This document shows, piece by piece, positions 27,501 through 34,628 of a stretch of DNA of 46,330 nucleotides. Source of the stretch: Caldilineaceae bacterium (GTDB lineage: Bacteria; Chloroflexota; Anaerolineae; Caldilineales; Caldilineaceae); contig JAGRCP010000049.1 in assembly GCA_020433455.1 (NCBI GenBank), forward strand, positions 1 to 46,330. Reading direction: 5' to 3'. The notes below the pieces were generated by a model, which was not told the DNA's origin, ran no database searches, and saw only the letters and a list, made by a program, of their open reading frames with translations. Every line of letters begins with the position of its first letter. The first letter of the stretch is position 1. Position numbers and translations under genes: made by a program.

Positions 27501-28118
27501 CTGAACACGCTCAAGAGAATTCTGCGCAGGCACGTAACTCCATAGCCCATCTTCGGTGCCGATATAGAGCGTTCCCTCAATTTCCAGAAGCGTTTTAACA
27601 GAAGAAGGCAAGACGACAGCAGCCAACCACTGCGTACCATTCCAAAACGCGACTTGACCATTCGTGCTGCCCGCCCAGAGAGTATCGGCCGCATTTCCCG
27701 CGGCCAGGGCGACAACAGCGCCGTTTTCGATAGCGGTGCGCCCTGCATTTGGCGAAGACTGACCTTCCAGATGGTAATAATTGGTCCATGCACCGTCATA
27801 GCGGCTGATGCCGCGCGCACTACCCAGCCATATCTCGTTGTCCAATGCCAGGAGGGAAAATGTTTGATCAGAAATCAGACCATTTTCTTCACGAAAAACG
27901 CTCCACTGAACTTGGGAACCGGTTTGAGCATGGACGGAAAACGTGGGGAAGCACAAAAACGCGCAAAAAAGCAGCAGCGGAAAAAGCAGTCCGATACCAT
28001 AATTGCCGCCTGTGAGGCTGGTACGACGCATATGGGGAGGAAGAGCGAGACGCCGCCGGCGCTTATTTCTTACCACACCGGTCAATGCATCTCCAGACAA
28101 ATTACTGCCATGAATCAT
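24537..28118 (-). CDS. Periplasmic propeller sensor fused to a cytoplasmic ATPase
   Basis: A 1193-residue protein with a signal/anchor near residues 41-64 (ending VHAQ). Residues about 70-740 hold 14 Reg_prop-type repeats, each with a core like LW(I/V)GTxxGLxRYDG; this number fits two seven-bladed propellers. Residues about 750-850 resemble the Y_Y_Y Ig-like domain that follows propellers in hybrid two-component sensors. One membrane helix lies at about 791-815. The cytoplasmic part starts with NPYVSGKPVR, then FFGRHDL, Walker A G871-ERRIGKTT (K877), Walker B LLMDEMD (D992, E993), a helical lid and a Ser/Pro/Ala-rich tail. No histidine-kinase domain is present; the ATPase takes its place. It overlaps the second ATPase by ATGA. 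Start ATG 28118 has GGGGTG upstream. An outside signal passed to a nucleotide switch is the obvious reading, but is inference. Confidence 0.85.
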   Translation of the reverse strand: MIHGSNLSGDALTGVVRNKRRRRLALPPHMRRTSLTGGNYGIGLLFPLLLFCAFLCFPTFSVHAQTGSQVQWSVFREENGLISDQTFSLLALDNEIWLGSARGISRYDGAWTNYYHLEGQSSPNAGRTAIENGAVVALAAGNAADTLWAGSTNGQVAFWNGTQWLAAVVLPSSVKTLLEIEGTLYIGTEDGLWSYVPAQNSLERVQDLESIAVNDIQAHDNDASVLWIATDDGLWQLVEGQLQQLAMPASISAHRITALLPDENALLWLGTEEGIFLYDIANEEWQQDQIPVVSSQGVPGPITILAEARDGSVWAGANGAGARKFVGYGLITIDMAHTSGGGLTTPFVLDITIDQDDSIWFATPVGLFRYQEQSWLTDFQDLEGIRPEINEINDLLVDQANHVWIATAGAGLRRKTPRRIGFDETVFTQSNSQLPNDAVLTLVEDNEGKIWAGTRGGLAFYNGNTWQTIANDARPPSQDITTLLADETVIWIGTSAGLARYDEKNGEFTIIEPLLDMVIEALTLDSEGRLWVGTDENGIWRQELSGVWGQDIYDDANPLSFPASGISANGLTHDPKIPGRIWAIVDGGGLVYWDGNGWFDGDTEQRLPDGLLYRLYTDEMSGSLWVGTEAGVARFDGQTWGTLNIEDGLQGTAIYAIAQDMHDHYWFGGPDGLTRYWPEQTPPWVRWINLDQFIDSAGEPALTRGELSEIELQYGDLQTSPNRMALFYRTIGNGAWQEVKNGKIRLQPTTLDDVTVEVVARDLAFNYSPPIAQTFAVIPPPRLVNIPLLGELEWGIGWMLLILTAMVTIGFGYVSYEIIQERRRSFDAVQRGYNPYVSGKPVRDVDMFFGRHDLMQRIVDTLHNNSIMLYGERRIGKTTLLYQLTELLRSTDDAEYWFLPVYVDLEGTEEDEFFHYLMEEIVHQSECNPEDGDPDQEDAETEKGALLIHTLDAQAYRDRDFSRDIRRVLHCLEEYGEVRHPGKHLRLILLMDEMDVLSAYDHVTQQQMRRIFMRDFSATLGAVVAGIQINKAWDRVESPWYNLFNEIQVEPFEYEDAVALLEEPVKSIYRYEPDAIEFIIEHSLGRPYRIQQLALQAVNYMLSDGRRTIMLTDVQAAYADVQSHVIDEDEIQGVTAARKRATDDNGQLVQENAATSATNDMPPSSSTIAEKAGADESTPSLSATPPAGKDIHS

Positions 28119-28152
28119 TGATTACACCCCAAAAGTTATAGTTACTAACAGC

Positions 28153-28202
28153 ATACGATGTTGGTAAAGGCGATTCGTATCAGTAGCGTACAATCATCGT
28201 AT
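28153..28202. promoter_or_regulatory. 8-bp inverted repeat upstream of the propeller-ATPase gene
   Basis: ATACGATG at 28153-28160 and CATCGTAT at 28195-28202 are perfect reverse complements separated by 34 bases, 35-84 bases upstream of the start at 28118. It could be a spaced operator or a 5'-leader stem. Confidence 0.35.
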
Positions 28203-28357
28203 TCAGTTCGGGCTGAGGGGGTGCAGAAACAGCCCTTATTTTGTGCTATCTCTATTACTAAACTGTAAAGTGCGTAAAATGAGTCATACTCTGCGCGAAA
28301 ACCAGAATATCATTATTCTCTGCAAAGATACTTATTTCTGCATCGAAAATTTTTATG

Positions 28358-28423
28358 GTTGACATAGTACTAGAACAAGTCATTATTGTCAAGAAAAAAA
28401 CCTATTGTCAACATACAGTTGAC
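28358..28423. promoter_or_regulatory. Clustered GTTGAC/GTCAAC half-sites
   Basis: GTTGAC occurs at 28358-28363 and 28418-28423, and its complement at 28407-28412; GTCAAG at 28388-28393 is one base off. The last pair forms the dyad GTCAAC-ATACA-GTTGAC (28407-28423), which fits a dimeric regulator. The cluster overlaps the candidate promoter of the sensor-ATPase pair. Confidence 0.4.
28364..28392 (-). promoter_or_regulatory. Candidate promoter for the sensor-ATPase pair
   Basis: On the minus strand, TTGACA (28387-28392) and TACTAT (28364-28369) are separated by exactly 17 bases. The -35 is a perfect match and the -10 matches four of six. Transcription would begin near 28357 with a leader of about 240 bases. 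On the plus strand, TTGACA at 28359-28364 overlaps it, so a divergent promoter is possible. Confidence 0.4.
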
Positions 28424-29151
28424 TATAAGTGCATTTTGAGTTTTCTTTCTATTGGGTGATAATTATGTTTCGCAACATTGCACAGGGGGCATAAAGAATT
28501 CAATTAACAAGTAAAAAGTAATTTGTTTCGTAATTATTGTGACTAATTATAATGACCTGCCAGAAGCTTATACAGCCTAACTCCTGAACCAGTAGGTGCG
28601 GTGCTTTTTGTCAAAAATCAGGCGCATCATTGGGGCATGTGCGTTCCTGCATAATAGAGTAGGATACAGGCAGCAAGAGAAGACGGGAGATAACTACCCA
28701 CTTATAGGTTGTTTTTCTCTTATCAAAATCATATACTTTTACCAAGCAAAAATGATTTATGTGAAGAGGAAAAGCATCTTATTCATCACAAATTTTGGGC
28801 TAGTCAAGCGTTGGTCGTCATTCATAAATCTAACACTGACGTTCTACCGTCAAAGTCATAACTTACAAAGTCGTAATACGAAATGCAATCCCAAAGATAT
28901 AAAATTGGATTGCCGGTACCGTCACACAATGTTTAAGTGAGGCGATATTTTTATAATCTACCGGTCCGCACAATCATATGCAGTCTCCCGCACACCGAAT
29001 CAAATTGCCTCTTTCCAAATTGACGGAAGTGCATACTGCTGCATAAAACTCAACATAAGTAAGCATACGCGGTAGATGCGGTTACACTGGTAATTCAAGT
29101 TTATATATCAGTATCTCCCTGCATTAGCCTTAGTATGATAGAGGTGTTCAG

Positions 29152-29625
29152 ATGTCAAGCTATAACTCTCCAACCGTCGAAACTAACAAAGCGTTCCTTG
29201 GCATACTTGCGCTCATGCTTGCGCTGATGAGTTTATTCATCAACGCCGGCAGCGCTGACGCAATGAGCGGCTTTCCGCTGAATGGCGTGAGGCTGGATAC
29301 GGACATTGAATACAGCCAGACCCTTGACTGTTCCGCTTACCACGTGGTGAGCAGGGGTGAAACGCTATCCTCGATTGCACGAAGCGCCGGCGTTTCAATT
29401 CGGTCGATTATGCAGTGCAATGGTCTCGCTTCTTATATGGTCTATGCAGGACAGGGCCTGCGTATTCCCCAGGCGGTTAGCAGTACGCCGGCGGCGACGC
29501 CCCAAACTCGAATAGATCGCAGCGGCTATACCTATACGCCGCCGACCTATTCGTATTCTTACCCATATACCTATAACCAGCCTCAGACCTACGATAACAA
29601 TCCGTACTATACGCCGCCCCGCTGA
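29152..29625 (+). CDS. Secreted LysM-domain protein with a Tyr/Pro-rich tail
   Basis: A 157-residue protein. The hydrophobic stretch (about 14-33, LGILALMLALMSLFINAGS) is a signal peptide or anchor. One LysM module (about 63-107, beginning YHVVSRGETLSSIARSAGVS and ending GLRIP) should bind peptidoglycan or related glycan. The last 40 residues are a Tyr/Pro/Thr-rich tail (SYSYPYTYNQPQTY and similar), probably disordered. There is no catalytic domain. The start ATG follows GAGGTG at short spacing. It lies alone after the AT-rich island and is convergent with a membrane-protein gene. It may be a small wall-binding adaptor. Confidence 0.85.
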   Translation: MSSYNSPTVETNKAFLGILALMLALMSLFINAGSADAMSGFPLNGVRLDTDIEYSQTLDCSAYHVVSRGETLSSIARSAGVSIRSIMQCNGLASYMVYAGQGLRIPQAVSSTPAATPQTRIDRSGYTYTPPTYSYSYPYTYNQPQTYDNNPYYTPPR

Positions 29626-29653
29626 TGTAAAACAGAGCGGCGGGAAGCAGAAG

Positions 29654-32512
29654 TTAAGGCGTATTGAATTCCGCCGAGCGGATGCCGCCATACGCCTTAA
29701 CGCCCGAGAGCGCACTGCCGATCGTTACTTCCGCCGGAGCCAATAAGCTTACCGATTCCGGTACTTGCCTGGATTCTGTGGCAGCGCCCATTCCGACTAC
29801 GCCGATGAAGGCGTGCGACCAGCGAAAACGCCGGCTTAAGTCTTCCGTAACGCCGATGCTCTTAAACGCCGTGATGGTAGCGTTATCCAGCTGTAGTCCG
29901 GCGTCATCAGCAATGGCTCCGGCGATGAGCGTGCCGACCGGCCATTGCGCCAACCACTTCGACACATTTGCCGACCCAGGAAAATCAGCGAATGTGTCGA
30001 AGTTTTTTATGCCCATAACTTTCCCCGTTGCATTGAGCGCAACGAGATTGTATCCGCGTTGGCCGGATTGCCCTGCATCGGCCAGAACATCTTTCCCATC
30101 CACATAAATCTGAGCAAAATTCCCCACGTCAGCACCGGCGCTACGGACGGCAATTGATGCGTCCGCAGCCAGATATGCGCCGCTTGCGCCGATGGGCCAC
30201 CCTGCGCTGTCAGGCGCCTCCGCCAGTTCTCCAGGCGCCCGTCCCGCGCCGACAAAGTGCAGGGTCAGGCGATCGATTGTCGGCTGCGCCACGCCTTTGG
30301 GTATGGTCAGCGCCACATTGGTCGCTTCCTTTTCATGCAAGGTGAATCGGCCCAACTTTTCTCCGTTCAGGCTGATGATCGCCTCCTCGGCCGGGCCAAA
30401 AAGCTCGAGCTGCAGCTTGCCGCCCGCTTCCGGCAGATCGAGCAGGAGAGCGGCTGTCGGCTGGATGGCATAACGAATGGAGGCGTCCTGGCCTACCACT
30501 GACGACCACCCTTCAGCCAGGTGGAGCTTACCTTCATCCGCGCTCAGATCGATTCGCCATGACGGGGAAGTCAGTTCGTCTTCCACGCGATAGAGGCGCA
30601 GCGTGCTGGGTCGCCCCATCCAGTCAGCCCCCTGCCACTCTGAGACAAGCGTCATGGGCAGTGCATCCTCAGCAAAACGCAGGAGCGCGGGCGTGGCGTG
30701 ATCCACATAGATCAGTACATATTCCACCCCCAAAAAATCCAGCACCTCAGGCGCATATACCCGATCGCGCGCCACAATCTCAGCATAACGGCTCTCGACT
30801 TCCCGTGCGATCTCCTGGGTCGCCAGGTTGCTCTCATCAGCATTCATAAGTGCGATCAGATCGCCGATGAGGGGGGCTTCGGTGAAATACTGAAATTTAT
30901 AGGCGGGGTTGCGGCTGGTATTGCCGCCCAAACGACGTAAGCCATGGACAGTCTGATACCATTGCTGCATCATGATCACCGTATCTGAACGGCCCATGAC
31001 GCGCGCGCCGTTGCGCCATCCCGTAGGCAATTCAAGCAGCGTACTGTCCGTCGAGGCCGTCGCGTCGGCAAGCTCGTCAAAGAGAGACGGCGCACGGAAA
31101 TCGTTGAGGGGCAGCGGTGCGGACAGGTGCTCGAAGAGCAGCAGCGCGATTAACGGAACGATAAGCAATATAGAATTTTTGCGCCCGCGCACGCCCATCA
31201 ACAGACGCTGCGCGCCGAAAGCCGCCAGCATGGCTGCGCTGAGAACCAGCATAACGCCGTAGCGACTGGGATAGCGATTGCCGTTGAAAAAGGGCAATCG
31301 GCTGATCAAAGCAAACGGTCCGGGAATGCCCAGAGAGTTGCCCCCCCAGCGCCACTCCGGTCCCAGCGTCATGAGCCAGAAAAAAAGGAACGCACCGCCC
31401 CAAAAGATACCCCATCGCCGCGCTGGACGTCCTCCGGAAGACGCGCGCGAGCGCAATGCCGTAATCAGACCGAACAGGGCCAGGATTATAAGCGCATACC
31501 CCAGGTAAATCTGCTGACCTTTGTCATTGGGAAATGACTGACTTGCCGCCCATGCGCCAAACAAAGGATGAAGGCGCGTGGGCAACAAATAGCCCAGCAG
31601 GTCTGCGCTAAAGGTATCGGCAAAGCCGCCGCCGCTGGTAAAAAAGTCGCCTTCACGGCGCATATCGCTCAGCATAGCCCACAAGATAGGACTAATGCCG
31701 GCAATAAAAACGAGGCCCATTACCCCAAAACGTGCAAGCAGTTGTCCCATGTCAGCGATTCGCGTGCGATTGGCGGGGACGTCAAACAGCAGACGCCAAA
31801 CGCCGTAGAGGGCCAAAAAAATGAGCAGGAAGGACGCATAGGTGAGTTCCGCCCAACTCTGAAAAACCAGAAAGAGCCCAGCCATGATTGCATTGCGTAT
31901 GCCAGAACGCAGGGTCGTAGCTCGCCCGGTGCGCAGGATATAGAGGACGCAGAAAGGGATCCAATAACTGCTGATAATATTGAATTGCCCCAGGCTGAGA
32001 TAGAAGAGCTTGGACGATGAGAAGGCATAGATAGAGCCCGCAACCAGCGCCGCGCCGCGCATAGCTGATTCGCGTTGTGACGCCTCGCCTCCCATCGTAC
32101 GGGGAAAGACGACGAGAAGATCTAACGCCAGCAGATAGGCTCCGTAGCCGCACAGCACGTAGCTGAGCAAAACGAGAAGGTTGTTGGCCAGGGTTAACGA
32201 GGCGACGGACTGAAGAGGCAGGCTGATGAGGCCGTTGAGCGGCGTAAGCGTGTAAAACGCCAAATTGATGTCGATAGGATAAAAAAGCCAATCGCTGTGA
32301 AAGATATCCGGGTTCAGTTGCTCTACAAGCCGAACTTTCATCCACCAAAGATTCCAGGCCAGCGCCGGATCATCAATGCCGTCACCCGGCACATGGGTAG
32401 CAATATGGGGAAGAAGGGGCCAGGTCAGCAAGCAGGCCAGAAGCGCGTAGAAGAGGATGGCTGCCAGGTGATAGCGTGCGGAGGCTCCACGACGGAGTTG
32501 GGGCTTGCTCAT
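29654..32512 (-). CDS. Large YfhO/GT-C-like integral membrane protein
   Basis: A 952-residue protein with about a dozen predicted membrane helices in the first ~480 residues and a ~450-residue extracytoplasmic C-terminal region of beta-sandwich-like character. The first loop reads HVPGDGIDDPALAWNLWW, with acidic residues as in GT-C enzymes, and PIDINLAFYTLTPLNG follows. It resembles the YfhO/PTPS-related class of membrane glycosyltransferases, though the exact family is uncertain. It begins 12 bases after the TPR gene ends (both minus strand), so it is the last gene of an apparent MBL-TPR-membrane operon. It is convergent with the LysM gene, 28 bases away. Confidence 0.8.
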   Translation of the reverse strand: MSKPQLRRGASARYHLAAILFYALLACLLTWPLLPHIATHVPGDGIDDPALAWNLWWMKVRLVEQLNPDIFHSDWLFYPIDINLAFYTLTPLNGLISLPLQSVASLTLANNLLVLLSYVLCGYGAYLLALDLLVVFPRTMGGEASQRESAMRGAALVAGSIYAFSSSKLFYLSLGQFNIISSYWIPFCVLYILRTGRATTLRSGIRNAIMAGLFLVFQSWAELTYASFLLIFLALYGVWRLLFDVPANRTRIADMGQLLARFGVMGLVFIAGISPILWAMLSDMRREGDFFTSGGGFADTFSADLLGYLLPTRLHPLFGAWAASQSFPNDKGQQIYLGYALIILALFGLITALRSRASSGGRPARRWGIFWGGAFLFFWLMTLGPEWRWGGNSLGIPGPFALISRLPFFNGNRYPSRYGVMLVLSAAMLAAFGAQRLLMGVRGRKNSILLIVPLIALLLFEHLSAPLPLNDFRAPSLFDELADATASTDSTLLELPTGWRNGARVMGRSDTVIMMQQWYQTVHGLRRLGGNTSRNPAYKFQYFTEAPLIGDLIALMNADESNLATQEIAREVESRYAEIVARDRVYAPEVLDFLGVEYVLIYVDHATPALLRFAEDALPMTLVSEWQGADWMGRPSTLRLYRVEDELTSPSWRIDLSADEGKLHLAEGWSSVVGQDASIRYAIQPTAALLLDLPEAGGKLQLELFGPAEEAIISLNGEKLGRFTLHEKEATNVALTIPKGVAQPTIDRLTLHFVGAGRAPGELAEAPDSAGWPIGASGAYLAADASIAVRSAGADVGNFAQIYVDGKDVLADAGQSGQRGYNLVALNATGKVMGIKNFDTFADFPGSANVSKWLAQWPVGTLIAGAIADDAGLQLDNATITAFKSIGVTEDLSRRFRWSHAFIGVVGMGAATESRQVPESVSLLAPAEVTIGSALSGVKAYGGIRSAEFNTP
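29957..30008 (+). terminator. Terminator-shaped hairpin antisense to a coding region
   Basis: Arms CTTCGACACATT (29957-29968) and AATGTGTCGAAG (29991-30002) are perfect complements with a 22-base loop; the right arm is followed on the plus strand by TTTTTT (30003-30008). Its shape suits a rho-independent terminator for plus-strand transcripts, yet it lies inside the minus-strand 952-residue gene. Confidence 0.45.
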
Positions 32513-32524
32513 ACAGGACCGCCC

Positions 32525-33478
32525 TTACGGCGTCGGCGTGGACGCAAAGTCCGGCTGCCCGATGCTCTGGAGCGCATTGGCCATGCGTACCCGGGCCATG
32601 GCTGCCAGCTGATTGTCCGTATCCAGGGCCAATTCATAGGCCTGGTTGAAGAAGTCAACGGCTGCGGCATAATCACCCCGCCGTTCGGCAATTTCGCCCA
32701 GCAGGAAGTGCCCCTGAGCGCTCCCCGGATCCAGTTCGAGGGCAGCTGCCAGTGACGCATCCGCCCCCGCCACATCATCCACTCGTAGGCGATGATCCGC
32801 CAGTATGATCCAGTAACGCACCGGATTTTCGGCCATGAGGGTCTGGGCTTTTTCCCCGGCAGCCGCGCCGCGGGTCGCGTCATTGATCTTGGCGGCAATC
32901 GCCTCTTCCCAAATATAAAGTTCGGGTTCATCCGGATAAGTCGCCTTCGCCGTATCCAGCTCGGCAAGCGCGTCAGTCCAATTTTGATCCGCAATCAGCC
33001 GATCCAGTTGCGCATTGGTATCAACCATGAAGACAGCGACGGGATCGGGCGGAAAAAGCGTGTTGATAAGCCAATAACCGCCCACAAGCAGGACAATAAG
33101 CGCAACGATTGTCGAGGCGGAGCGGACAAAGAACCGACGACGACGCCTGGCCAATATCTCATCCAGATGCCACCAGAAATGTTCCGCCGGAGGATGGCGC
33201 TGACGCAATGCATTCATGCCGCCGGAACCGGCCGCCGCAACCAGCTTGGCAGGGCCGCTTTCCAGCTTGCGGAGCAACCCATCCCAACGCCCCCGCTCGG
33301 GCCGCAGATCGACATCCTCCGCTTCGAGGACGGTAAATTGTTCGTGAATCGAGTCCAGCAGCAACAGCAGGCGCTCAACCTCACCCTGGGGGTTGACGAC
33401 CAGTCGCTCGGCCAGGGCCAAATCATCGCGCAGGCGGCCGGCCGGATTGCGTACGCTATTATCAACCGTGTGGGCCAT
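32525..33478 (-). CDS. Membrane-anchored TPR protein
   Basis: A 317-residue protein. The N-terminal ~115 residues are helical and cytoplasmic, ending in a basic stretch (ARRRRRFFVR). One membrane helix lies at about 122-142. The C-terminal region (about 155-310) is built of TPR-like helical repeats; the clearest is AQGHFLLGEIAERRGDYAAA followed by a second helix. The topology puts the TPRs outside. The overall layout recalls membrane anti-sigma factors, but the zinc-binding H-x3-C-x2-C motif is absent and no sigma factor is nearby. It begins 32 bases after the MBL gene and ends 12 bases before the large membrane protein, so a partner role is likely. Confidence 0.8.
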   Translation of the reverse strand: MAHTVDNSVRNPAGRLRDDLALAERLVVNPQGEVERLLLLLDSIHEQFTVLEAEDVDLRPERGRWDGLLRKLESGPAKLVAAAGSGGMNALRQRHPPAEHFWWHLDEILARRRRRFFVRSASTIVALIVLLVGGYWLINTLFPPDPVAVFMVDTNAQLDRLIADQNWTDALAELDTAKATYPDEPELYIWEEAIAAKINDATRGAAAGEKAQTLMAENPVRYWIILADHRLRVDDVAGADASLAAALELDPGSAQGHFLLGEIAERRGDYAAAVDFFNQAYELALDTDNQLAAMARVRMANALQSIGQPDFASTPTP

Positions 33479-33510
33479 CGGTTCGCCACTCTCTTGTCTA
33501 GGGACGAATT

Positions 33511-34467
33511 TTAATCGTCGTCTCCGTCATTATCATCGTCATCACCCGTTTCAGCGGCTGTCGCAGCTTCTTCCTCTTCCCGCTGAATTTCCCGATAGAC
33601 CCGATTGATGCCGGATTTGATCTGGCTTTCAATCTTTGCCTTGCGCTCGGGCGGCACAGGAAACCACTCGACCATCTCGCTGACGAGGCCGCTTTTTGCT
33701 TCGTTTTTGGTCTTTCCCTCGCGATAATAATCGCGTACGCGTCCGCGCATAAAAACGATATACTCGGCCACGCGGTGGGTAGCATCCGGCTCGCAGACAG
33801 GGCCATGGCCGGGAACCAGCACTTTAGCGCCCAAATCACGAATCAATTCCAGCGCAGCCAGCCATTCCAGCGTGTTGCCCTGGGCCATATACGGATGTTG
33901 ATCCACCCAGAGAATATCACCGACAAAGCAGATCTCTTCTTCCGGCAGCCAAACCAGGCTGGTAGCTGGCGTATGACCGCCTACAAAAATCAAATCGATT
34001 TCCCGACTGCCGCGGATAATTTTTGCGCGATTGGTAAATGTGATATCAGGCGGGACAATGATGATGTCGCCGAACTGAGCCTGGATATCCGGCTCGCGCT
34101 TAAAGCTGTTGCGAACCCGATCTTTGAAGTTTTCCGTGTAGCCGGACATCTCTTTATGCGCGCGCTCGTGGGCGACAACGGTCACGGGCAGAAAATATTG
34201 GTTGCCCAAAGCGTGACCGCGATGATGATCGGTATTGATCATATAGAGAAATGGCTGACCGGGAAACTCCTCCTCGATTTGCTCGCGCCAATCCATGGCC
34301 TGCTGGGGGATAAGCGGGGCATCCACCAGTACGATCCCCTCTTCGGTATAAATGGCCCCCGGCGTACAGCCCCGATAGTGGGTGTTGATAAAGACGCCGT
34401 CCGCCAGCTCCTCCCGCTTACCCAGACCGGTCACGCCAATTTGCACCGTGCTTTTTCGTCTCGCCAT
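33511..34467 (-). CDS. Metallo-beta-lactamase-fold protein with altered metal site
   Basis: A 318-residue cytoplasmic protein; ATG at 34467 has AAGGAGAG upstream and a promoter at the right distance. The fold shows VLVDAPL, the metal motif region NTDHHRGHALGN, GGHTPATSLVW, CFVGDILWVDQHP and LVPGHGPVC. The usual H-x-H-x-D-H reads D80-H-H82-R-G84-H85, so the first His and the Asp are replaced while the second and last His remain. Later metal ligands (His of GGHTP, Asp of GD, His of GHG) are kept. A mono-metal or altered-specificity hydrolase is likely. The C-terminus is highly acidic (Asp-rich). Substrate unknown. Confidence 0.85.
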   Translation of the reverse strand: MARRKSTVQIGVTGLGKREELADGVFINTHYRGCTPGAIYTEEGIVLVDAPLIPQQAMDWREQIEEEFPGQPFLYMINTDHHRGHALGNQYFLPVTVVAHERAHKEMSGYTENFKDRVRNSFKREPDIQAQFGDIIIVPPDITFTNRAKIIRGSREIDLIFVGGHTPATSLVWLPEEEICFVGDILWVDQHPYMAQGNTLEWLAALELIRDLGAKVLVPGHGPVCEPDATHRVAEYIVFMRGRVRDYYREGKTKNEAKSGLVSEMVEWFPVPPERKAKIESQIKSGINRVYREIQREEEEAATAAETGDDDDNDGDDD

Positions 34468-34506
34468 ACATTCTCTCTCCTTGTCGTCTGTCAATTGATT
34501 GAAGAC

Positions 34507-34535
34507 AGTATAGCCGGGGGCTCCTTTTCCGGCAA
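34507..34535 (-). promoter_or_regulatory. Promoter of the MBL-TPR-membrane operon
   Basis: On the minus strand, TTGCCG (34530-34535) and TATACT (34507-34512) are 17 bases apart, matching four and five of six sigma-70 positions. The expected start near 34500 gives a leader of about 33 bases that includes the AAGGAG ribosome site of the gene at 34467. Confidence 0.55.
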
Positions 34536-34584
34536 AAGGTGCAATATTATGTAAAATCAATTGGGAAAAACGCGCCTTTTGACC

Positions 34585-34594
34585 ATTCCGGAAT
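34585..34594. promoter_or_regulatory. Second copy of palindrome ATTCCGGAAT
   Basis: The same perfect decamer as at 30-39, here in the divergent gap about 35-44 bases upstream of the likely start of the GH99-like gene. The surrounding bases differ from the first copy. Confidence 0.25.
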
Positions 34595-34628
34595 CTATTT
34601 TTGGGGTGCGCATGGCGAGCATGATACG

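Larger units (their letters stand above)
28119..29151. other. AT-rich non-coding island of about 1 kb
   Basis: The longest gap without a convincing gene in the window. It is much richer in A/T than its surroundings; for example, 28501-28560 has 15 G/C in 60 bases. It contains clustered GTTGAC-type half-sites, an 8-bp inverted repeat and divergent -35/-10 matches near 28360-28425 (listed separately). The rest (about 28450-29100) shows only scattered short A/T tracts. A 114-codon open frame at 28596-28940 has no ribosome site or recognisable domain. No tRNA or clear structured RNA is seen. It may be a regulatory region with a long leader or the remains of foreign DNA. Confidence 0.6.

Noticed and set aside
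23215..28118. Reading the ATPase pair as an antiphage defence system
   Set aside because: No nuclease, TIR, protease, membrane-pore or reverse-transcriptase effector is fused or adjacent, and the large extracytoplasmic propellers argue for sensing outside the cell.
28596..28940. 114-codon open frame in the AT-rich island
   Set aside because: GTG start without a ribosome site, no recognisable domain, basic composition of the kind random AT-rich sequence produces.
29605..29640. Possible hairpin at the LysM gene stop (CCGCT/AGCGG)
   Set aside because: Only five paired bases with a mismatch next to them, and no T run.
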